DNA of 9,545 bases from NCBI GenBank assembly GCA_016777545.1, contig JADHRH010000029.1, positions 1 through 9,545 on the forward strand, in the 5' to 3' direction. Origin of the DNA: Candidatus Pelagibacter sp. (GTDB lineage: Bacteria > Pseudomonadota > Alphaproteobacteria > Pelagibacterales > Pelagibacteraceae). Each line of letters opens with the position of its first letter. Position 1 is the stretch's first letter. A program made the translations under genes and the position numbers. The notes beneath the pieces were generated by a model. It saw nothing but the letters and a program-made list of their open reading frames with translations, was not told the DNA's origin and searched no databases. Positions 1 through 6,207 of this stretch are shown piece by piece.

Positions 1-260
1 AACCTTTCAAGAAGAACAGAAATTTTTTCACCCACTTTTGCTTTATCAAGCATACCCATGCTTTTTAATTCATTAATATCCAAGATAGGCTCTGATTTTA
101 AACCAGGTACTTCAAGAAATACAAAGTTATCAGTAACTTTGTTTACTACACCAGTAATAATTTTTCCTTCTTCAAGATTTGCTGTTTTAGTAAACTGTGA
201 ATTTAGTAATTGTTCGAATTCTTTAGAGGCGGGGTTTGAAAGGTCTTTATAAATTTCCAT
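1..260 (-). CDS. rpsA: 30S ribosomal protein S1, N-terminal part (cut by window edge)
   Basis: S1 is a multi-domain RNA-binding protein that docks mRNA onto the 30S subunit. Only the first 86 codons are in the window; the gene runs off the left edge. The reading frame starts at the ATG at 260-258 and gives MEIYKDLSNPASKEFEQLL, then an S1-type OB-fold opening at about residues 31-60 (EGKIITGVVNKVTDNFVFLEV, followed by the typical GLKSEPILDINEL region). Its ATG overlaps the last base of the cmk stop (TAATG), so translation is probably coupled to cmk. The only purine-rich stretch upstream (AGGA) sits about 13 nt from the start, too far for a good ribosome site. An aroA-cmk-rpsA order is a standard arrangement in proteobacteria, which supports the call. 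S1 is the factor expected to matter most where mRNAs lack Shine-Dalgarno sequences, as here. Confidence 0.93.
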   Translation of the reverse strand, partial: MEIYKDLSNPASKEFEQLLNSQFTKTANLEEGKIITGVVNKVTDNFVFLEVPGLKSEPILDINELKSMGMLDKAKVGEKISVLLER

Positions 261-913
261 TAAGCTTTTAGTTTCCTATCCATAATTTGTTTAATTTTTA
301 AAAAGCATGATCTTTTAGTTAAATTCGTGGTATTAATCAAGACCGAATCTCGAGTTCTCATAAGAGGTGAAACTTTTCTATTATAGTCACTTTTGTCACG
401 GTTTTTGATACTTTTTAGGACTTCATTAAAAGATATTTTCTTATTTAGTCCTTTTAACTCTTTATACCTTCTTAAAGCTCTAGTCTTAGTATTTGCTGTT
501 ATAAAAAATTTAAAATCAGCATCAGGAATTATCTTATAAGTTATGTCTCTTCCATCTAAACAAGATCCATTATACTTTTTGGGAGGATGATAAGCGCTTT
601 TAATTTGAAATGCATGAACAAGTTTTCTTATTTTTTTATCTTTTGATATAATTGATGCCATTGTTCCAACTTCATCTGATAATAATTTTTTATTTTGCAA
701 ATCTTTCATAGTTAATTTGAGCATCTTTTTTTTTATTAAACTATGACTATACTTATTTGGTTGAGTAAGTTTAATATTTGCAATTAATCTATAAATTTTT
801 CCTGTATCTAAATAAAATAAGTTAAAATGTTTAGAAATTAATTTTGCTTGAGTGCCGGCACCAGCAGCAGCAGGTGAGTCTATTGCGATTTTAATTTTTT
901 TTTTAAGCTTCAT
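260..913 (-). CDS. cmk: (d)CMP kinase with atypical P-loop
   Basis: Cytidylate kinase transfers phosphate from ATP to CMP or dCMP in the cytoplasm. At 217 aa it is close to the family's usual 210-230. Family marks visible are the N-terminal IAIDSPAAAGAGT loop (residues 9-21), LDTGKIYR (35-42, normally LD(T/S)GA(M/I)YR, nucleotide binding), LDGRD at 119-123, PDADFKFFITA (130-140), an ALRRY segment at 146-150, and the C-terminal RDKSDYNRKVSPL block (172-184), all in the normal order. The oddity is that the Walker A lysine is replaced by alanine (A19; E. coli has GPSGAGKGT here) while a lysine appears at position 39, where alanine is usual. The gene overlaps aroA by ATGA and rpsA by one base. 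Codons 4-7 form a run of ten A residues. I read it as orthologous to cmk by synteny and motifs. Whether it keeps full kinase activity cannot be told from sequence. Confidence 0.93.
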   Translation of the reverse strand: MKLKKKIKIAIDSPAAAGAGTQAKLISKHFNLFYLDTGKIYRLIANIKLTQPNKYSHSLIKKKMLKLTMKDLQNKKLLSDEVGTMASIISKDKKIRKLVHAFQIKSAYHPPKKYNGSCLDGRDITYKIIPDADFKFFITANTKTRALRRYKELKGLNKKISFNEVLKSIKNRDKSDYNRKVSPLMRTRDSVLINTTNLTKRSCFLKIKQIMDRKLKA

Positions 914-2238
914 AGTGATGAATGGTTTATATTTTTAATTATCTTCAAAAAAGATGGAAAGGAAGTGTTGATAGAATCTTTATTGTGAATTTTCCATTTT
1001 CCACCAAAGGTTAAGGCAGCAATTGTACTCATCATAAAAACTCTATGATCCTTTAGATAGTTTTTAACAGTTATTGGTTTTTTTATTTCTAAATCAGGTT
1101 GTCCATAAATCTTAATAGAATCGTTTGTTAAATCTGTTTTTATACCCATCATATTTAAAATTTTCGAACCCCAAATTAATCTCGGACTTTCTTTTTGGTT
1201 TAGTTCTGAAAGGTCTTTAAAATAAGAAATACCTTTTGCTTTTGCGGCAATTAAAAAAATAACCAAAAATTCATCAATGGCACTACTATTTAATTCTACT
1301 GGACAATTAATAGCTTTAAGTTTTTTTGAACTTTTTATTAAAATATTAGAAATTTTTTCTCCTCTATAATTTTTTTGGTTTTCAAGTGTTATTTTGGCTC
1401 CCATTTTTTTTAAGATTGTAATAACTCCCACTCTAGAAGGATTGATATTTACATTCTTAATTAAAAGTTTTGAATTATCAGCAAGCGTTGTTAGTACCAT
1501 AAAAAAAGCACTGGAACTTATGTCTCCTGGAATTTGATAATTGAAGGCATTAATTTTTTTTGGTTTTTTAATATCTATAAAATCAAACTTTTTAGTCTCT
1601 CTTACCTTGATTGGAATTTTTAAATATTTAAAAAGTAATTCTGTGTGATTTCTTGATTTCTTTGCTTTAATAGAGGTTGTTCCTGATGCATTTAGTGCTG
1701 CAAGCATTACGCTACTTTTGCATTGAGCTGAACCTTTGTTCTCAAAATATTTAATGCCTTTTGCTGATTGTATGCCAAGAATTGTTAAAGGTAGTTTATT
1801 TTTTATTTTATAAGAAAATTTAACCCCAAATTTTCTTAGAGGTGTCGTTACTCTTGAAAAATCTCTTTTAGATAAACTTTTGTCACCAATTATCTTTATT
1901 TTTTTTGTAGATTTAATTAAAAGACCTAAAATTAATCTACTAAGTGTTCCAGAATTTTTAGCATCTATTGTTAAATTTTTATTGTATTTAAAGCCATTAA
2001 TCCCATTGCCTACTATTTCACAGTAATTTTTTTGTATCCGCACTTTTATGCCAAGTTTTTTGATGCTATCAATTGCAGCTAATACATCTTCTGACATTAA
2101 AAGGTTGTAACCTTTTGATTTTCCAATTGCTTGAGAAGCTAAAAGAACCCATCTTATGCTTAAACTCTTATCTCCACTAACTCTTATCTGTTTATTAAAT
2201 TTTTTTATTTTATCTTTAATTATGAGTGTTTTTGACAT
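910..2238 (-). CDS. aroA: 3-phosphoshikimate 1-carboxyvinyltransferase (EPSP synthase)
   Basis: EPSP synthase joins shikimate-3-phosphate and PEP in the sixth step of the shikimate pathway. At 442 aa it is of normal length, with the two inside-out alpha/beta domains implied by repeated motifs. Visible are SGDKSLSIR (21-29, with substrate-binding K24 and S25), the KNSGTLSRL PEP loop (94-102), SKRDFSRV (123-130), GSAQCKSSVMLA (169-180), SRNHTE (195-200), IDE (321-323, D322 in the place of the catalytic aspartate), KESPRL (349-354) and DHR (397-399). The pattern resembles class II enzymes (SAQ.KS, IDE), but the PEP loop carries glycine (G97) where the glyphosate-tolerant CP4 type has alanine. 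Two motif deviations are visible: KES-P-RL for the usual KESDRL, and DHRVFM for DHRIAM. The start ATG lies 3 nt after the lptB stop and the stop overlaps the cmk start (ATGA). Confidence 0.95.
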   Translation of the reverse strand: MSKTLIIKDKIKKFNKQIRVSGDKSLSIRWVLLASQAIGKSKGYNLLMSEDVLAAIDSIKKLGIKVRIQKNYCEIVGNGINGFKYNKNLTIDAKNSGTLSRLILGLLIKSTKKIKIIGDKSLSKRDFSRVTTPLRKFGVKFSYKIKNKLPLTILGIQSAKGIKYFENKGSAQCKSSVMLAALNASGTTSIKAKKSRNHTELLFKYLKIPIKVRETKKFDFIDIKKPKKINAFNYQIPGDISSSAFFMVLTTLADNSKLLIKNVNINPSRVGVITILKKMGAKITLENQKNYRGEKISNILIKSSKKLKAINCPVELNSSAIDEFLVIFLIAAKAKGISYFKDLSELNQKESPRLIWGSKILNMMGIKTDLTNDSIKIYGQPDLEIKKPITVKNYLKDHRVFMMSTIAALTFGGKWKIHNKDSINTSFPSFLKIIKNINHSSL

Positions 2239-2241
2239 GCT

Positions 2242-3018
2242 TTAATTAAATTTAAAAGAGTCACCGAAATAAGCATTTTTGGCCTCAGTGTTATTAATCA
2301 ATTCATTAGGAGATCCTTGCGCTACAATCTTACAGTTTGATAAAATGACTGCTACATCCACACAAGAAAGAAGATCTCGCGCTTGGTGATCACAAATACA
2401 AATAGTTATGTTGTTTTCTGTTTGTAAATTAACAATGATTTCCTGTAGCATCTTAATAGTCAGAACATCTAGTGCTGCGAAACACTCATCAAGTAAAAGC
2501 ACCTTTGGGTCACTTAATAAGGCAAGAGCAATTACTAGCTTCTTTTTTTGTCCACCAGATAGAAACTTTGCTTTTATATCTCTGATAGCGTCTAATTCAA
2601 ATTTAGCTATAAGCATATCAATCTTATGATGAATTAAATTTTTATCGTCGATTACGATTTCTGCTATTGCTTTTAAATTTTCTAATAAAGTAAGATCACT
2701 AAAATAACCACCGTATTGAGGAACATACCCAATTCTAAATTTTGTTGTTCTCAAATAAATTGGGTAATCAACAACATCAATCCCCTCAAATTTAATTTTA
2801 CCAAAGTCAGGTTTAATTAAACCTGTGATTAAATTAAAAATTGTTGATTTTCCAACTCCATTTGGTCCTAACATTCCTAAAATTTGTCCATGATTAATCT
2901 TAAAGCTTACGTTGTCTAAAATTTTTCTCTTACCAAATGATAATGATATATTTTCTAGAGAGATAAAGGGCTGAGGGTTTTTAAAAGATTTAATCCTAAA
3001 TTTTTTTATTACACCCAT
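2242..3018 (-). CDS. lptB: LPS export ABC transporter ATP-binding protein LptB
   Basis: LptB is the cytoplasmic ATPase of the LptB2FGC complex that extracts LPS from the inner membrane. At 258 aa it has a short basic N-terminal extension (about 17 residues) ahead of the ABC domain. Motifs in order are Walker A GPNGVGKST (51-59), Q-loop at Q101 in YVPQYGG, signature LSGGQKKK (153-160), Walker B VLLLDE (173-178), D-loop AALD (181-184) and H-loop H211 in CDHQARD. The DHQARD segment and the C-terminal YFGDSF (250-255, compare YLGEDF) are what separate LptB from the otherwise similar LivF/LivG ATPases. After Walker B the family's usual Pro is Cys (DECF). An AAGGA lies 10 nt before the ATG, one of the few recognisable ribosome sites here. 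Partners LptF and LptG are not in the window, and lptA, which normally precedes this gene, is missing. Confidence 0.9.
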   Translation of the reverse strand: MGVIKKFRIKSFKNPQPFISLENISLSFGKRKILDNVSFKINHGQILGMLGPNGVGKSTIFNLITGLIKPDFGKIKFEGIDVVDYPIYLRTTKFRIGYVPQYGGYFSDLTLLENLKAIAEIVIDDKNLIHHKIDMLIAKFELDAIRDIKAKFLSGGQKKKLVIALALLSDPKVLLLDECFAALDVLTIKMLQEIIVNLQTENNITICICDHQARDLLSCVDVAVILSNCKIVAQGSPNELINNTEAKNAYFGDSFKFN

Positions 3019-3019
3019 A

Positions 3020-3604
3020 TTACTTAGTTCCTTCGATTAATACTTTTTTTCCAGTATCATTCATAAAAATTTTAGTGTCTTTAGTAGTAAGATTCATTTC
3101 AATTTTATCAGCATATAAATTTGTTTTTTCTCCAGTATAAACGACATTTTCAGTAAATGTTCCAAGATTACTTAAAAAAGAAAAATCCAAGTATTCTCCT
3201 GATATCTTATGTCTTGGGTAAATAACTATTACATTTTCAGAAAAAATAGTATCATAATTTTTTGAATTATATTTGCCAAAATTAGAAGTAATTTTAACTG
3301 TGTCTGAATCTTTTATAAAAATAAAAGCTACAACGTCTCTTAAAAACATCACATCAGAATTTTCAATTTTAATTTCAGCTTGTTTTGCAGTGATCTGATA
3401 TTTATTACCTTTAGCATCAGTAGAAACATAATTAATATCATCAATATAGGTTGAGTTGCTATTTTGATTTTCATCAATTTTTTCTCTAACTTGAGTTTCC
3501 TTTACATCTTCAAAATTCTTAGTGAAATATTTTAAATAAAACCATAATGAAATAAGTATAATAATAAGAACCATTACAACTTGTAGGCCTGTCTTTTTGT
3601 TCAT
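3020..3604 (-). CDS. lptC: LPS export protein LptC, membrane-anchored
   Basis: LptC is the bitopic inner-membrane subunit that receives LPS from LptFG and passes it to the periplasmic LptA bridge. At 194 aa it matches the usual size (about 190). A single hydrophobic segment at about residues 7-27 (LQVVMVLIIILISLWFYL) anchors it, preceded by a basic MNKKTG cytoplasmic tip. The rest is a periplasmic beta-rich domain with alternating hydrophobic and polar residues, including YVSTDAKGNKYQITAKQAEI (60-79) and a SENVIVIYPRHKISGEYLDF stretch (124-143) of the kind shared by LptC, LptA and LptD N-termini. It abuts kdsD (TAAATG, no spacer) and lies 1 nt upstream of lptB. Primary sequence of this family is poorly conserved, so the call leans on topology, length and the lptB/kdsD neighbours. 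A divergent LptA is less likely because of the membrane anchor. Confidence 0.82.
   Translation of the reverse strand: MNKKTGLQVVMVLIIILISLWFYLKYFTKNFEDVKETQVREKIDENQNSNSTYIDDINYVSTDAKGNKYQITAKQAEIKIENSDVMFLRDVVAFIFIKDSDTVKITSNFGKYNSKNYDTIFSENVIVIYPRHKISGEYLDFSFLSNLGTFTENVVYTGEKTNLYADKIEMNLTTKDTKIFMNDTGKKVLIEGTK
3029..3033 (-). promoter_or_regulatory. Shine-Dalgarno AAGGA for lptB
   Basis: AAGGA on the minus strand lies inside the last codons of lptC, 10 nt before the lptB ATG at 3018. It is one of the few clear ribosome-binding motifs in the window and supports the chosen lptB start, which gives an N-terminal extension relative to the minimal ABC domain. Confidence 0.5.
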
Positions 3605-4576
3605 TTAGTGAATGTTTGACTGAAGTATGTTGTGAATATGTAGAATGCCAACAGTCTTTTTTTTGTTCTTATCTTTGTGAACACATAGGGAGGTGATTTT
3701 CTTTGCATTCATAATAGATAAAGCTTTTTCAGCAAGAGTATCTTGATTGATACTGACAGGGTTTTTGGTCATAACTTTTTTGACAGATAGATCTTGGAGA
3801 TTATTGCTCATTGCATTAACTCTTCTAATTTGGCCATCAGTAATTATTCCTGTGGTGATTTTCATACTATTTTGAACAATTAAAGTACCAAGTTTTTTGT
3901 TTGAAATAATTTGTAAAGCTTTTTTCATATTTAAGCTTTCATTTACGAATGGAATTTTGTTTCCTGTGATCATTAATTCTTCAACAGTTCTAAGTTGTGC
4001 GCCAAGATTTCCAGAGGGATGAAATTTTTTAAAATCTTTTTTATTAATATTTTTTTTATTTAAAACTGCAACTGCCAAAGCATCACCTATGCTTAATTGA
4101 TTAATCGTGCTTGAAGTTGGAACGATACCAAGACCTGCCTCAGTAACCTCTGGAATAAGGAGTTTGATATCTGAAGCTTTATACAATATAGAATTTTTTT
4201 TAGACATTATTCCTATCAGGGTGATTTTATTTCGATTTGCATATTTTATAATATTTTTTAGCTCTTCTGTGGAACCAGAATAACTTATTAAAATTAAAAT
4301 ATCTTTTTTTGAAATGCTACCAAGATCACCATGAGAACAGTCATTTGCAGATAATGAAAATGAGGGTGTCCCAACGGAGGAAAGTGTTGCTGAAATTTTT
4401 GCTGCTATTAATCCACTTTTGCCTACTCCACATAATATCACTTTTGATTGACAGTTTGCTAATGATTCTACTGCCTCATTAAAGGAATTATTAATTGAAT
4501 TTTTTAATTTTTTTAGAGCTTTGATTTCAAGATCAATTACACTTTTTGCAATTTTTTTATAATTTTTTTTTTTCAT
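3605..4576 (-). CDS. kdsD: Arabinose-5-phosphate isomerase KdsD/KpsF (SIS plus two CBS domains)
   Basis: The enzyme interconverts ribulose-5-phosphate and arabinose-5-phosphate, the first committed step toward Kdo in the LPS inner core. At 323 aa it matches the KpsF/GutQ/KdsD family (about 325). The SIS domain occupies roughly residues 40-185, with GVGKSGLIA (50-58, K53), SVGTPSFSL (67-75), CSHGDLG (80-86), SYSGSTEE (98-105), EVTEAGLG (143-150), PTSST (153-157) and HPSGNLGAQL (186-195). Two CBS domains follow, about 203-260 and 265-323, the second opening with VMTKNPVSI (268-276). The Lys, Glu and His positions expected of the isomerase active site (K53, E104/E105, E143 or E146, H186) are present. 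The ATG is followed by eleven consecutive A residues. It is flanked by zero-length junctions on both sides and sits with lptC and lptB, which fits a role in LPS rather than in capsule or sugar-alcohol use. Confidence 0.93.
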   Translation of the reverse strand: MKKKNYKKIAKSVIDLEIKALKKLKNSINNSFNEAVESLANCQSKVILCGVGKSGLIAAKISATLSSVGTPSFSLSANDCSHGDLGSISKKDILILISYSGSTEELKNIIKYANRNKITLIGIMSKKNSILYKASDIKLLIPEVTEAGLGIVPTSSTINQLSIGDALAVAVLNKKNINKKDFKKFHPSGNLGAQLRTVEELMITGNKIPFVNESLNMKKALQIISNKKLGTLIVQNSMKITTGIITDGQIRRVNAMSNNLQDLSVKKVMTKNPVSINQDTLAEKALSIMNAKKITSLCVHKDKNKKKTVGILHIHNILQSNIH

Positions 4577-5188
4577 TTAATGAGACCATATATCGTCTTT
4601 AAATAAAGCCAAATCGAGATCAACTCTAGTTTTTAAAAATGCCAAACAGCTTTTATATAAATCAATTCGTTTTTCCCTTATGAGAATTTTGTTTAATTCT
4701 TCATGAATTTTATGCAAATAAATAACATCATTGGCACAATATTTTAATTGTGCTGGAGATAGCTCCCCTCCAAAATCTGAACTTTGAAATTGTTTACTTA
4801 CATCTACGTTCATAAATTCTTTAATTAAAGTTTTTAGGGAGTGACTATCTGAATAGGATCTTGCTAATTTTGAAGCAATTTTTGTATCTAAAATATTATT
4901 AGTTTCTGTTTTCAGGTAATGCTTAATGTGAGCCATATCCGCCCTACCATAGTGAAATATTTTGGTGATTGATTCGTCAGAAAGAACTTTATTTAAGTTT
5001 GGAGCATCATATTTTTCTCTATCAAGCTGGATAATATGAGCATCAGAATTACCAGTTGATATTTGAATAAGACATAAAGGATCACGTTTAACATTGAGAC
5101 CCATAAACTCTCCATCAACCGCTATAATATTGCCTAAATCTAAATCTTCTGGTAGATCACTCTTGTGAAGTTTAATATCAATATTCAT
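4577..5188 (-). CDS. rnd: Ribonuclease D-like 3'-5' exonuclease, single DEDD domain
   Basis: This is a DnaQ/RNase D superfamily 3'-5' exonuclease, expected to trim RNA ends such as tRNA precursors. At 203 aa it contains only the nuclease domain; the HRDC domains of E. coli Rnd (about 375 aa) are absent, which is usual for the alphaproteobacterial form. The four DEDDy metal and catalytic positions are visible: D25 and E27 in AVDGEFMGL, D84 in FHYGRADMAHI, and Y150 plus D154 in KYCANDVIYL. PLCLIQIS (37-44) and SHSLKTLIKEF (115-125) are further family marks. The start is supported by the opening LHKSDLPEDLDLGNIIAVDGE, which matches the usual short N-terminus. It is the first gene of the minus-strand operon, and its stop is directly followed by the kdsD ATG. 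A neighbouring lptC/lptB cluster is the familiar setting for this gene in alphaproteobacteria. Confidence 0.88.
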   Translation of the reverse strand: MNIDIKLHKSDLPEDLDLGNIIAVDGEFMGLNVKRDPLCLIQISTGNSDAHIIQLDREKYDAPNLNKVLSDESITKIFHYGRADMAHIKHYLKTETNNILDTKIASKLARSYSDSHSLKTLIKEFMNVDVSKQFQSSDFGGELSPAQLKYCANDVIYLHKIHEELNKILIREKRIDLYKSCLAFLKTRVDLDLALFKDDIWSH

Positions 5189-5225
5189 TTTTAATTATAT
5201 ATATATGAAAGCAAAAAATTGTCTA
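5189..5225 (-). promoter_or_regulatory. Candidate promoter of the rnd-kdsD-lptC-lptB-aroA-cmk-rpsA operon
   Basis: The 16 bp between the two divergent start codons (5189-5204) consist only of A and T. Read on the minus strand they contain a perfect TATAAT (5199-5194) and an overlapping TATATA (5203-5198). A TAGACA at 5225-5220 (five of six matches to TTGACA) lies 16 nt before the TATATA, inside the divergent NDUFA9-like gene. Transcription would then begin within about three bases of the rnd ATG, giving a leaderless or nearly leaderless message. The spacing to the perfect TATAAT is 20 nt, longer than ideal. This is inference from consensus matching in very AT-rich DNA. Confidence 0.4.
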
Positions 5226-6173
5226 ATTTTTGGCGGTAGTGGTCAAATAGGTCGTCATTTAATAAGAAAGCTTACTAAAAATAATTATAAAGTAACTGTG
5301 GTTACTAGAAACCTTCATCAAAAAGGATATGCAATAAAAACTCAAGCTAATGCAGGCTACATAGACATTGTTGAAGCTAATATCTTTGATGAAAAAAAAA
5401 TTAGAAAGCTTTTCTCCCAAACTGATATTTGTATAAATTTAATTGGTATTTTATATGAAAGTGGCAAGGGTAATACTTTCAAAAATATTCACTCTATTTT
5501 TCCATCTATTTTATCTAAACTTTGTAAAGAATATAAAGTTCAGCAATTTATTCATTTGTCAGCATTAGGGATAAATAATGCACCAGACTCAGAGTATGCA
5601 AAAAGTAAATTAGATGGTGAACTTAATATTCAAAAAAATTTTCCTTTAGCAACAATATTAAGGCCTTCTGTAGTTTATTCAGTTGATGATAATTTTACTA
5701 CGTCTTTTATGACTTTACTCAGTAGACTTCCATTTTTCCCTCTTTATTATAATGGATCAACTAAATTTGCTCCAATACATTGTTCGGATTTAACTGATAC
5801 CATTTATCATGTTGTCTCTAAAAATATTTACTCGAAAATTATAGAGTGTGTTGGGCCTGACATCTTATCCTTAAAAGAAATTTTAAAAAAATTATTACAT
5901 TTAATAGATAAAAAAAGATTATTAGTACCATTACCTCTTTTTGTAGCAACTATGTCTGCTAAATTTTTTCAATTATTTCCAAAACCACTCCTAACAATAG
6001 ATCAGCTTACGCTTTTAAAATATGACAATGTTCCTTCAGGTAAATATCAAACTAATGCTGATATTGGGGTTCCAAGTACAAGAGTATTTGATAATGAAGT
6101 AGAAAAATATAGCTATATGTGGAGAGAAGGTGGGCAATTTTCTACAAAAAAATATAACCCTGCTAATTCTTAA
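5205..6173 (+). CDS. NDUFA9-like complex I accessory protein (atypical SDR, NAD(P)-binding)
   Basis: This is an atypical short-chain dehydrogenase of the NDUFA9/39-kDa type, a Rossmann protein that in mitochondria is a peripheral complex I subunit binding NADPH. In alphaproteobacteria it is annotated as a complex I NDUFA9 subunit family protein. Length is 322 aa. The nucleotide-binding GGSGQIG (10-16) follows a short first strand; VTRN (33-36), ADxF-like INLIGIL (78-84), FIHLSALG (115-122) and YAKSK (131-135, a YxxxK pair with S119 nearby) complete the SDR core. RPSVVYSVDDNF (153-164) and FAPIHCSDL (188-196) are typical of the NDUFA9 branch. No membrane span is evident. Its ATG is 16 bp from the divergent rnd-like start and no Shine-Dalgarno is present. 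No nuo gene is in the window, so a complex I role is family-based inference; a general epimerase-like function is the alternative. Confidence 0.85.
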   Translation: MKAKNCLIFGGSGQIGRHLIRKLTKNNYKVTVVTRNLHQKGYAIKTQANAGYIDIVEANIFDEKKIRKLFSQTDICINLIGILYESGKGNTFKNIHSIFPSILSKLCKEYKVQQFIHLSALGINNAPDSEYAKSKLDGELNIQKNFPLATILRPSVVYSVDDNFTTSFMTLLSRLPFFPLYYNGSTKFAPIHCSDLTDTIYHVVSKNIYSKIIECVGPDILSLKEILKKLLHLIDKKRLLVPLPLFVATMSAKFFQLFPKPLLTIDQLTLLKYDNVPSGKYQTNADIGVPSTRVFDNEVEKYSYMWREGGQFSTKKYNPANS

Positions 6174-6207
6174 TAGAATTTCCTATACTAAAATTGTATG
6201 ATTATTT

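Noticed and set aside
58..252. 64-codon plus-strand ORF
   Set aside because: It lies wholly antisense to the rpsA N-terminus, which has clear S1 homology in the other strand; the product looks like nothing known.
2408..2629. 73-codon plus-strand ORF
   Set aside because: Antisense to the ABC signature and Walker B region of lptB; a shadow of conserved coding sequence.
6165..6180. Perfect inverted repeat AATTCT-TAAT-AGAATT at the NDUFA9-like stop codon
   Set aside because: A six-base stem with a single G-C pair and no T tract is too weak for an intrinsic terminator and is easily expected by chance in this composition.
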